The notes beneath the pieces were generated by a model. It was not told the DNA's origin, made no database searches, and saw only the letters and a list, made by a program, of their open reading frames with translations. The position numbers and the translations under genes were made by a program. A DNA stretch of 64,000 nt from JACDBZ01 sp036262075 (lineage in GTDB: Bacteria > Chloroflexota > Limnocylindria > QHBO01), in the NCBI GenBank assembly GCA_036262075.1, contig DATAJO010000004.1, positions 144,858 through 208,857 of the forward strand. The letters are read 5' to 3'. The first letter of the stretch is position 1; every line of letters begins with the position of its first letter. Positions 27,367 to 34,398 of the stretch are shown in pieces.

Positions 27367-28569
27367 TCAGCCGCCGGCGACGACGACGTCGCTGAAGTCG
27401 CCCGAGGCCGGGTCCTTGAGGATCATCTTCACGCGTCCGTCCGGCAGGACCTCGCGCTTGATGACGACCTTGCCCTCGTACTCGTCGTGGGTGCCCGAGA
27501 TGCGCGGCGTGACGCCACCGCGCCACTCGAACAGGTCGACCGGCTCCCAGGTCCGCGACTTCGCCGATCGGTAGCAGGCGTCCATGACGGCGTTCACGAC
27601 GTAGCCGTCGTAGAACGTCTCCATCGGCTGCCGGCCGGAGTCGATCGCGTCGAACATGTCGCGGAACATGTCCACGTAGCCGAGCTCGGAGACCTCGTCG
27701 CCGACCGGGAACAGCCAGCCGGCGCTCGTCTCGGCCTTCTCGGCCACGTAGCCGCCCGATCCGCCGGCGGTGAACATCTCGAAGCCGGTGCGCAGGAAGT
27801 GGTTCGTCCAGATCGTGCCGTGCGTGCCCGCCACCTCGTCGCGCAGGTCCATGCCGCCGCGGAACGTCCAGCTCACCTCGAACTGGCCGATGGCGCCCGA
27901 CTCGAAGCGGATGAGCGCGATCGCGTTGTCCTCGTCGTCGATGGGGTGGACGAGCGTGTCGGTGTGGCACAGGACCTCGACCGGCCGGTTGCCCTTGCCG
28001 GCGTAGTTGCGCGCGATCTCGATGCAGTGGCAGCCGAGGTCGATGATCGCGCCGCCGCCGGTCAGCCGGCCGTCCCAGAACCACGCCGAGTGCGGCCCGG
28101 GGTGGGTCTCGCGCGAGCGGACCCAGGTGACGTCGCCGATGGCGCCCTCGCGAACCGCCTTCACGCCCTTGAGCGTCTTCGGCGTGTAGACGAGGTCCTC
28201 GAGGTAGCCGCCGAAGACGCCGGCCGACTCGACCGCCTCGAGCATGCGGCGCGCCTCATCGGCGGTGCGACCCAGCGGCTTCGTGCACAGCACCGCCTTG
28301 CCGGCCTTCGCGACGGCGGTCACGGCCTGCTCGTGGAGGTGGTTCGGCAGGCCGACGACCACGACGTCGGTGTCGGGATGGTTGATCGCCGCCTCGAGGT
28401 CGGTCGTGTGCTCCTCGATCCCCCACCGCTCGCCGAACGCGCGCCCGCGCTCCTCGGTCCTCGAGTACACCACCCGCACGCGGTCGCGTCCGCGCTGGCC
28501 GTGCAGCGTGGCGGTGTAGAAGTCGCCGATGAGCCCGGTGCCGAGCATCGTGATCTGGTGCGCGCGCAT
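27367..28569 (-). CDS. Gfo/Idh/MocA-family oxidoreductase
   Basis: This 400-residue NAD(P)-dependent dehydrogenase is only distantly similar to the one at 24703-25905. The dinucleotide motif is LGTGLIGDFYTATL. GLPNHLHEQAV and AVLCTKPLGRT carry the family lysine, and GGGAIIDLGCHCIEIARNYAG the substrate-site Asp and His. The C-terminal 60 residues include a short basic-acidic extension not typical of the family. GGAGGG lies about 11 bases before the ATG. It ends 17 bases from the ROK repressor gene, tail to tail. Its substrate is unknown; the nearby ROK repressor hints at a sugar or polyol. Confidence 0.87.
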   Translation of the reverse strand: MRAHQITMLGTGLIGDFYTATLHGQRGRDRVRVVYSRTEERGRAFGERWGIEEHTTDLEAAINHPDTDVVVVGLPNHLHEQAVTAVAKAGKAVLCTKPLGRTADEARRMLEAVESAGVFGGYLEDLVYTPKTLKGVKAVREGAIGDVTWVRSRETHPGPHSAWFWDGRLTGGGAIIDLGCHCIEIARNYAGKGNRPVEVLCHTDTLVHPIDDEDNAIALIRFESGAIGQFEVSWTFRGGMDLRDEVAGTHGTIWTNHFLRTGFEMFTAGGSGGYVAEKAETSAGWLFPVGDEVSELGYVDMFRDMFDAIDSGRQPMETFYDGYVVNAVMDACYRSAKSRTWEPVDLFEWRGGVTPRISGTHDEYEGKVVIKREVLPDGRVKMILKDPASGDFSDVVVAGG

Positions 28570-28632
28570 TCCCGTGGAATCCCTCCGTTCGGTGCGAGGA
28601 GCCGATGGTGGCCGATGGGCTTCCGATTCTAG

Positions 28633-29796
28633 TCAGGTGGCCCGGCCCAATCGGTTCAGCCGCTCGGCGGCCTCGGCCAGGGTCTCCGCGCGCTTCGGGA
28701 ACGCGAACCGGATCTTCGTCCGGCCGAGCTCGGGCCGCGAGTAGAACGACGAGCCGGGGACGACCGCGATGCCCGGATCGGCGACGATGCGGCGCGCGAA
28801 CGTGACGTCGTCCTCGTCGGTGACCTCGCCGATGTCGGCCATGACGTAGTACGCGCCGTCGGGCACGAAGGGGCGCAGCGGCGACGCGGCCAGGGCCTCG
28901 AGCAGGGTGTCGCGGCGCACGCGGTACGCATCGGCCAGGTCGCGGTAGTAGGCGTCCGGCAGGCCGAGGGCCACCGCGCCGGCGGCCTGGAGCGGGGCGG
29001 CGGCACCGACGGTGAGGAAGTCGTGGACCTTGCGGATCCCGGCGGTCAACGGCGGCGGCGCGATGATCCAGCCCACCCGCCAGCCGGTGACCGAGTACGT
29101 CTTCGACAGCGAGTTCACGGCCACCGTCCGCTCGGCCATGCCGGGCAGCGTGGCGAGCGGGACGTGCTCGCCGGCGTAGACGATGTGCTCGTAGATGTCG
29201 TCGGTGAAGGCGACGACGTCGTGCTCGACGCACAGCTCGGCGATCAGCTCGAGCTCCGAGCGGGTGAAGACCTTGCCGGTCGGGTTGTGGGGCGAGCACA
29301 GCACGAGGCCGCGGGTGCGCGGCCCGAACGCGGCGCGCAGCTCGTCGGGGTCGATCGACCAGTCCGGCTCGTGGAGCGTGACGTAGCGCGGCACGGCGCC
29401 GGCGAGGATCGCGTCGGGGCCGTAGTTCTCGTAGAACGGCTCGAACACGACGACCTCGTCCCCCGGGTCGAGGATGGCGAGCATGGCCGCGATCATCCCC
29501 TCGGTCGCGCCGCACACCACCGTCACGTCGGTCTCGGGGTCGACCCGCCAGCCGGGCTGGAACCGCGTCGTCTTGGCCGCGATCGCCTGGCGGAAGTCGC
29601 GGGCGCCCCAGGTGATGGCGTACTGGTTGATATCGGCGTCGATCGCCGCCTTGGCCGCCTCCTTCAGCGCGGTCGGTGCCGCGAAGTCCGGGAAGCCCTG
29701 GGCCAGGTTGACCGCGTCGTGCGCGAGCGCGAGGCGCGTCATCTCGCGGATGACCGACTCGGTGAAGGTCTGGGCCTTGCGCGATATCGTCCGCAT
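28633..29796 (-). CDS. Class I/II pyridoxal-phosphate aminotransferase
   Basis: This 387-residue fold type I aminotransferase has the PLP lysine Lys232 in NSLSKTYSVTGWRVGW. NLAQGFPDF and NQYAITWGARDFRQA are N-terminal substrate motifs, SPHNPTGKVF is the conserved Asn-Pro loop, and KIRFAFPKR holds the carboxylate-binding Arg. The sequence resembles the methionine/kynurenine-type aminotransferases (YbdL/KAT group). ATG 29796 (MRTISRKAQ) is preferred over the upstream open frame, whose extra 40 residues do not fit the family. It diverges from the bicupin gene, with 94 bases between them. Confidence 0.9.
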   Translation of the reverse strand: MRTISRKAQTFTESVIREMTRLALAHDAVNLAQGFPDFAAPTALKEAAKAAIDADINQYAITWGARDFRQAIAAKTTRFQPGWRVDPETDVTVVCGATEGMIAAMLAILDPGDEVVVFEPFYENYGPDAILAGAVPRYVTLHEPDWSIDPDELRAAFGPRTRGLVLCSPHNPTGKVFTRSELELIAELCVEHDVVAFTDDIYEHIVYAGEHVPLATLPGMAERTVAVNSLSKTYSVTGWRVGWIIAPPPLTAGIRKVHDFLTVGAAAPLQAAGAVALGLPDAYYRDLADAYRVRRDTLLEALAASPLRPFVPDGAYYVMADIGEVTDEDDVTFARRIVADPGIAVVPGSSFYSRPELGRTKIRFAFPKRAETLAEAAERLNRLGRAT

Positions 29797-29867
29797 CGGC
29801 TCATCTTCGCCGATGTCAGCCTGCGGCGGCGTCTTGTCGCACCAGTGTCGACTTCGCCATACTGTGG

Positions 29868-29873
29868 TGTACA
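29868..29873. promoter_or_regulatory. TGTACA palindrome before the bicupin gene
   Basis: TGTACA sits in the 94-base region between the divergent aminotransferase and bicupin genes, in the context GGTGTACAACG, 17 bases before the bicupin ATG. It resembles, but is not identical to, the GTATAC boxes found further along the window. Confidence 0.3.
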
Positions 29874-29890
29874 ACGAGATCGGAGGGCGC

Positions 29891-31051
29891 ATGAGCGGGA
29901 ACTTCCGCGCCGTCACTCGCTACGAGTCGACGGACTTCTACTCCGCGTGGGTGCAGCAGAGCGAGCAGAACGAGCTGGCCGTGAACAGCTCCCCGGTCGT
30001 CGCCCGCGGTCGCGACCTGGCCTGGATCGAGACGCCGAACGAGCACCGCATCGCCATGCTCATCGGCCGCCAGGTCGGCTTCCCGACGCAGGGCACGAAC
30101 CTGTGCAAGGTCGTCATCCCCGCGGGCCAGCACACCGGCCGGCAGCGCCACGGCGAGGAGGCGATCCACGTCCTGTCCGGCAGCGGCGCCATCGTCGTCG
30201 ACGGCCGGCGCTACGACTTCCACGCGGGCACGACGATCCACGTGCCGTACATGTCCGAGCACCAGCTCTTCAACCTGGGCTCGGGCGACGTCGAGTACGT
30301 GACCGCATCGGCCATCGACCTCGACCTGTACACGATGCTCGGCCGCCTCGAGCAGATCGAGCCGAAGGGCCCGAACGACCCGGACATCGAGCAGCAGCTG
30401 CCGGCCGAGGACGGCCAGCTCGACGAGCTCGGCCGGCGGATCGCGCTGCATCTCGAGGACGCCCCGGACGAGCAGAAGCGGCGCGAGGAGGCCCGGCGCT
30501 TGGCGGCCGAGCGCGGCGAGGCCGATGCGCACGCCCACGGGCACGGCCACGGCGACGGGCACGGCCACGGGGACGGGCATGGCCATGGCGACGGGCACGG
30601 CCACGGTCACGGCGGCGGCCTGGGCGGCGGCCATCGGCGGGGCCGGAACAAGGCCGAGAACCCGCATCGGCACGGCGCGATCTACATCCTCATGGGCGGC
30701 GGCGAGTCGCCGAGCGAGGAGCGCAACGGCTTCACCGCCGTCTCGGTGGCGATGACGAACATCTTCGAGGAGGTCCCGCACACCTCGAGCCACTGCCACT
30801 CGCACACCGAGGCCGTGCTCTACGTGCTCGAGGGCGTCGGCTTCAGCGAGATCGACTACGAGCACTACGACTGGGAGGCGGGCGACGCCGTCCACGTGCC
30901 GCCGAAGATGACGCGCCACGAGCACTTCAACCCGTCGGACAAGCGGACGCGCACGCTGCGCATCGAGTACGGCATCCGCTACTTCTACGAGCCGCTGTGG
31001 CAGGGCTACGAGAAGGTCGAGCACCGCGAGGAGGCGATTGCCCGCCCGTAA
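29891..31051 (+). CDS. Double-cupin protein with His/Gly/Asp-rich linker
   Basis: This 386-residue protein has two cupin domains. The first (about 60-145) contains GRQRHGEEAIHVLSGSG and HVPYMSEHQLFNL. The second (about 255-365) has SHCHSHTEAVLYVLEGVG and VPPKMTRHEHFN. Both keep the His/Glu metal-binding pattern, as in ring-cleaving bicupin dioxygenases. Between them a helical charged segment leads into a linker (about residues 212-246) made of HGHGDG repeats followed by HGHGHGGG. GGAGGG sits three bases before ATG 29891, fixing the start well inside a longer open frame. A dioxygenase role is plausible given the nearby catabolic genes, but not shown. Confidence 0.82.
   Translation: MSGNFRAVTRYESTDFYSAWVQQSEQNELAVNSSPVVARGRDLAWIETPNEHRIAMLIGRQVGFPTQGTNLCKVVIPAGQHTGRQRHGEEAIHVLSGSGAIVVDGRRYDFHAGTTIHVPYMSEHQLFNLGSGDVEYVTASAIDLDLYTMLGRLEQIEPKGPNDPDIEQQLPAEDGQLDELGRRIALHLEDAPDEQKRREEARRLAAERGEADAHAHGHGHGDGHGHGDGHGHGDGHGHGHGGGLGGGHRRGRNKAENPHRHGAIYILMGGGESPSEERNGFTAVSVAMTNIFEEVPHTSSHCHSHTEAVLYVLEGVGFSEIDYEHYDWEAGDAVHVPPKMTRHEHFNPSDKRTRTLRIEYGIRYFYEPLWQGYEKVEHREEAIARP
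30532..30615 (+). repeat. 18-bp repeats encoding the His-rich linker
   Basis: Three tandem 18-base units encode HGHGDG, followed by a partial HGHGHG unit. The units differ at synonymous positions (CAC or CAT, GGC or GGG or GGT). The protein pattern is therefore better conserved than the DNA, which points to selection on the linker rather than a fresh duplication. Confidence 0.75.
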
Positions 31052-31104
31052 CGCCATGAACGCCGCGTCCCCGGCCCGCGTTGGGGGAGACCGAAGGAGA
31101 GCCG

Positions 31105-32214
31105 ATGCGCTGCGTCCAGGCGCGTGACTTCACCGTCGCCAAGGCGCTCGCCTGGCGCAGCGCGATCGCCGACGACCCGCCGTACCAGCGCGAGAGCTCG
31201 GTCTGGTCGACCGAGAAGCAGCAGCTGTTCGTCGACTCGCTGCTGAACGGCTACGACGTCCCGAAGATCTACCTCCACGACCTGCGTGGCAAGCACCCGA
31301 CCCGGGTCTACGCCGTCGTCGACGGCAAGCAGCGCCTGAGCACGATCTGGCGCTTCCTGACCGATGAGCTGCCGCTGGCCGATGACTTCCGCATCGAGAC
31401 GGCGAACCTGCCCGACCTGCCGGAGGGCGTGACCCATCCGCGGGCCGGCGAGCGCTTCAGCCAGCTCCATCCCGAATGGCAGCGCGTGCTGCGCCAGACG
31501 TACCTCGCCGTCGTCCTCATCCAGAACGCCACCGAGGCCGATATCGAGGACCTGTTCTCGCGCCTGAACAACGGCGAGCCGCTGAACGCCGCCGAGAAGC
31601 GCAACGCCGTCGGCGGCGACGCCGTGCGGCTGGTGCGGACGATCGCGGCGCATCGGTTCTTCCGCGACAGGGTCCGCTTTCCGCACCTGCGCTACCAGCA
31701 CCACGACGCCGCCGCGCGGCTGCTCGTCATCGAGGACGCGCTCCTCCGCGGCCGGACGGACCTCCCCGACCTCACCGGACGGACGCTCGACCGATTCGCG
31801 CGTGACAGCCGGCGCATCGCGCCGGCGCATCGGCGGCTGCTGCGCGAGCGGGTGGTGGCCGTCCTCGACCGCCTGGCCGATGCGTTCGAGGCGCACGACC
31901 CGCTCCTCGCCTCCCAGGGCGCGGTGCTGCCGCTCTACCTCGTTGCGCGCTCGCTGCCGGACGACCTGCCGGACGGGTGGGCGCCGGCGCTGCGCGCCGC
32001 GTACGGCCGCTTCCACGAGGACCGCCGCGCGTCGCTCGGCCGGCCCGAGGCGGAGCAGGAGCCCGACCTGCGCGAGTTCACGCGCCTGCTCCACACCGCG
32101 GCCAACGACGGCCGCAACGTCGGGGCGCGGCATCGGCTGCTCGTCGCGCGCCTGCGGCGAGAGGACCCGCTGCTGGCTTCCCTGCTGCCATCGGTAGACT
32201 CAACCTCCCGATGA
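31105..32214 (+). CDS. DUF262 (GmrSD/ParB-like nuclease fold) protein
   Basis: This 369-residue protein has an N-terminal DUF262 domain. PYQRESSVWSTEKQQLFVDSLL and YAVVDGKQRLSTIWRFL are the family landmarks, the latter holding the DGxQR motif that binds nucleotide or DNA in GmrSD-type enzymes. FSRLNNGEPLNAAEKRNA follows. No C-terminal HNH (DUF1524) domain is visible, so this is a short form. AAGGAG at 31094-31099, five bases before ATG 31105, supports this start over an in-frame TTG at 31081. It overlaps the MoxR gene by four bases. Related proteins act in restriction of modified DNA, but here the partner genes point elsewhere. The function is uncertain. Confidence 0.78.
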   Translation: MRCVQARDFTVAKALAWRSAIADDPPYQRESSVWSTEKQQLFVDSLLNGYDVPKIYLHDLRGKHPTRVYAVVDGKQRLSTIWRFLTDELPLADDFRIETANLPDLPEGVTHPRAGERFSQLHPEWQRVLRQTYLAVVLIQNATEADIEDLFSRLNNGEPLNAAEKRNAVGGDAVRLVRTIAAHRFFRDRVRFPHLRYQHHDAAARLLVIEDALLRGRTDLPDLTGRTLDRFARDSRRIAPAHRRLLRERVVAVLDRLADAFEAHDPLLASQGAVLPLYLVARSLPDDLPDGWAPALRAAYGRFHEDRRASLGRPEAEQEPDLREFTRLLHTAANDGRNVGARHRLLVARLRREDPLLASLLPSVDSTSR

Positions 32215-33143
32215 GCACCGATGACCGCCTGCCGCCCGAGCTGAGCATCGACTGGATCGCCGATCGCTACCGCGAGCACGGCTACGTCGCCGATCGCCCG
32301 CTGGCCGCGGCCCTGTTCCTCGCCCTGCGGCTCCAGCGGCCGCTCCTGCTCGAGGGCGAGGCGGGCGTCGGCAAGACCGAGGTCGCCAAGGTCCTCGCCG
32401 CCGTCCTCGGGACGCGGCTCATCCGGCTCCAGTGCTACGAGGGCCTCGACGTCAGCACCGCGGTGTACGAGTGGAACTACCCGCGCCAGATGCTCGAGAT
32501 CCGGCTCATGGAGGCACGCGGCGAGATCCGCGACGCGGCCGAGTCGGACATCTTCACCGAGCGCTTCCTCATCCGGCGGCCGCTGCTCCAGGCCATCGAG
32601 AGCCAGGACGGCGTGCCGCCGGTGCTGCTCATCGACGAGGTCGACCGCGCCGACGAGGAGTTCGAGGCCTACCTGCTCGAGCTGCTGGCCGAGTACCAGG
32701 TCACCGTCCCGGAGCTCGGCTCGCTGCGCGCCGACCATCCGCCGCGCGTGATCCTGACCTCGAACCGCACGCGCGAGGTGCACGACGCGCTGAAGCGCCG
32801 CTGCCTCTACCACTGGATCGACTACCCGTCGTTCGAGAAGGAGCTGGCCATCGTGCGAGCCCGGATCCCGGACGTCGACGAGGAGCTCGCCGCCCGGGTC
32901 GTGGGCGTGGCGCAGCGGCTGCGGCGCATCGACCTCGTCAAGGCGCCCGGCGTGGCCGAGACGATCGAGTGGATGAGCGCCATCCTCGCCCTCGGCGCGC
33001 GCGAGCTGACGCCCGAGGTGCTCGAGGCCACGTTCGGCGTGATCGTGAAGTACGAGGAGGACCTCCACCGCCTCCGCTCCCTCGTCGGCGAGCTCCTTCG
33101 ACCGCCGGCCGGCGCCGATGCCCACGACGCACCATCCGCCTGA
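32211..33143 (+). CDS. MoxR-type AAA+ ATPase (CoxD-like)
   Basis: This 310-residue AAA+ protein has Walker A GEAGVGKTE (about residues 49-57) and Walker B VLLIDEVDRAD. The sensor is ILTSNRTREVHDALKRRC, with an arginine-finger region after it. CoxD-like members remodel molybdenum hydroxylases, including sulfuration or insertion of the CO dehydrogenase cofactor, together with a VWA protein. It is followed with a 26-base overlap by the VWA gene and lies tail to tail with a molybdenum hydroxylase operon, which fits that role. The DUF262 gene directly upstream is not part of the usual set. Confidence 0.9.
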   Translation: MSTDDRLPPELSIDWIADRYREHGYVADRPLAAALFLALRLQRPLLLEGEAGVGKTEVAKVLAAVLGTRLIRLQCYEGLDVSTAVYEWNYPRQMLEIRLMEARGEIRDAAESDIFTERFLIRRPLLQAIESQDGVPPVLLIDEVDRADEEFEAYLLELLAEYQVTVPELGSLRADHPPRVILTSNRTREVHDALKRRCLYHWIDYPSFEKELAIVRARIPDVDEELAARVVGVAQRLRRIDLVKAPGVAETIEWMSAILALGARELTPEVLEATFGVIVKYEEDLHRLRSLVGELLRPPAGADAHDAPSA

Positions 33144-34398
33144 GCCGATCGCCGTCGCGGCGTCGGGGACCGCGGCGGCCGCCGTCCGCTTCGCCTCCGC
33201 GCTGCGCGGCGCCGGGCTGCGCGCCGACATGGGCGCCGTGCTCGGCTTCGCCCGGGCGCTCACCGTCCTCGACTCGCTGGGCGAGGACGACGTCCGCGCC
33301 GCGGGCGCCGTCGTCTTCGTCAACCGGCCCGAGGAGCGCGCGCGCTACGACGCCGCGTTCGACGCGTTCTGGCTCGATCGGCGCCGGAGCGACCTCGGTC
33401 CCGACACGCATTCGGCCGGCGGTGGCGGCTCCGGGACGCCGCGCGACGCCGCCGACGACGTGCCCTCCACGCCCGGCACGGTCGCGGGCTCGGGGGCCGG
33501 CGAGGAGCTCGTGGCCGACGAGCCGCCCGAGGCGGAGGGCGCCTCGCCCGACGCCGCCGACGTGTCGTCGGCCATGGCCTACAGCGCCGCCGAGGCGCTC
33601 CGCGCGCGCTCGTTCGACGCCATGTCGCACGAGGAGCTGCGCGACGCCGCCCGGCTCGTCGACGAGATCCGGCCGCGGCTCGAGCGGCGCCGGACACGGC
33701 GCTATCGGCTCCACGACGAGGGCAGCCTCCTCGCGCCGCGACACATGATGCGACGCAGCCTGAGCACGCTCGGCGACCCGCTGACCTGGGTCTGGCGGCG
33801 GCGCCGGACGCGCCCGCGGCCGATCGTCGCGATCTGCGACGTGAGCGGCTCGATGGAGCGCCACTCCCGCTTCGCGCTGCGCTTCGTCCACGCCCTGACC
33901 CGCATGGACGTGCGCACCGAGTCGTTCGTGTTCGGCACGCGCCTGACCCGGATCACGCCGCACCTCCGCCACCGCGACGCGGACCGCGCCCTGCGCGAGG
34001 TGGCGGCCGCCGTCCGCGACTGGGCCGGCGGCACCCAGATCGGCGCCGCGCTCCACGTCTTCAACCGGGCGTGGGGCCGCCGCGTGCTGCGCAGCAGCGC
34101 GGTGGTGATGATCGTGAGCGACGGCTGGGACCGCGGCGAACCGGGCATCGTGTCGGCCGAGATGGACCTCCTGCGCCGCCGATGCCATCGCATCATCTGG
34201 CTCAACCCGCTGGCCGCCACGGCCGGCTACGAGCCGCGCACCGCCGGGATGGTGGCCGCCCTGCCGTACGTCGACGAGTTCCTGCCCATCGGCTCGGTGG
34301 CGAGCCTCGAGGAGCTCGGCCGGCTGCTCGGCTCGGAGGAGGGACGGCGGCCGATCAGCCCCGCGCGAGGAGCGCTCGCCGCACCCGCTCGGCGGTGA
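33118..34398 (+). CDS. VWA-domain protein (CoxE-like)
   Basis: This 426-residue protein has a C-terminal von Willebrand A domain. The MIDAS motif is ICDVSGSMERHS (about residues 240-251), with AGGTQIGAALHVFN and VSDGWDRGEPG as the further metal-site segments. The N-terminal half is helical, with a low-complexity acidic Gly/Ala/Glu linker at about 98-150. CoxE-type proteins act with MoxR ATPases to mature molybdenum hydroxylases. The frame start overlaps the MoxR gene by 26 bases. Its last 44 bases overlap the 3' end of the hydroxylase large-subunit gene on the other strand. Confidence 0.88.
   Translation: MPTTHHPPEPIAVAASGTAAAAVRFASALRGAGLRADMGAVLGFARALTVLDSLGEDDVRAAGAVVFVNRPEERARYDAAFDAFWLDRRRSDLGPDTHSAGGGGSGTPRDAADDVPSTPGTVAGSGAGEELVADEPPEAEGASPDAADVSSAMAYSAAEALRARSFDAMSHEELRDAARLVDEIRPRLERRRTRRYRLHDEGSLLAPRHMMRRSLSTLGDPLTWVWRRRRTRPRPIVAICDVSGSMERHSRFALRFVHALTRMDVRTESFVFGTRLTRITPHLRHRDADRALREVAAAVRDWAGGTQIGAALHVFNRAWGRRVLRSSAVVMIVSDGWDRGEPGIVSAEMDLLRRRCHRIIWLNPLAATAGYEPRTAGMVAALPYVDEFLPIGSVASLEELGRLLGSEEGRRPISPARGALAAPARR

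Noticed and set aside
29023..31059. 678-codon plus-strand open frame opposite the aminotransferase and over the bicupin
   Set aside because: Low-complexity basic protein with no motif; both real genes explain the region.
31105..32214. Complete GmrSD type IV restriction enzyme
   Set aside because: Only the DUF262 half is visible; no HNH/DUF1524 domain or second subunit gene lies nearby.
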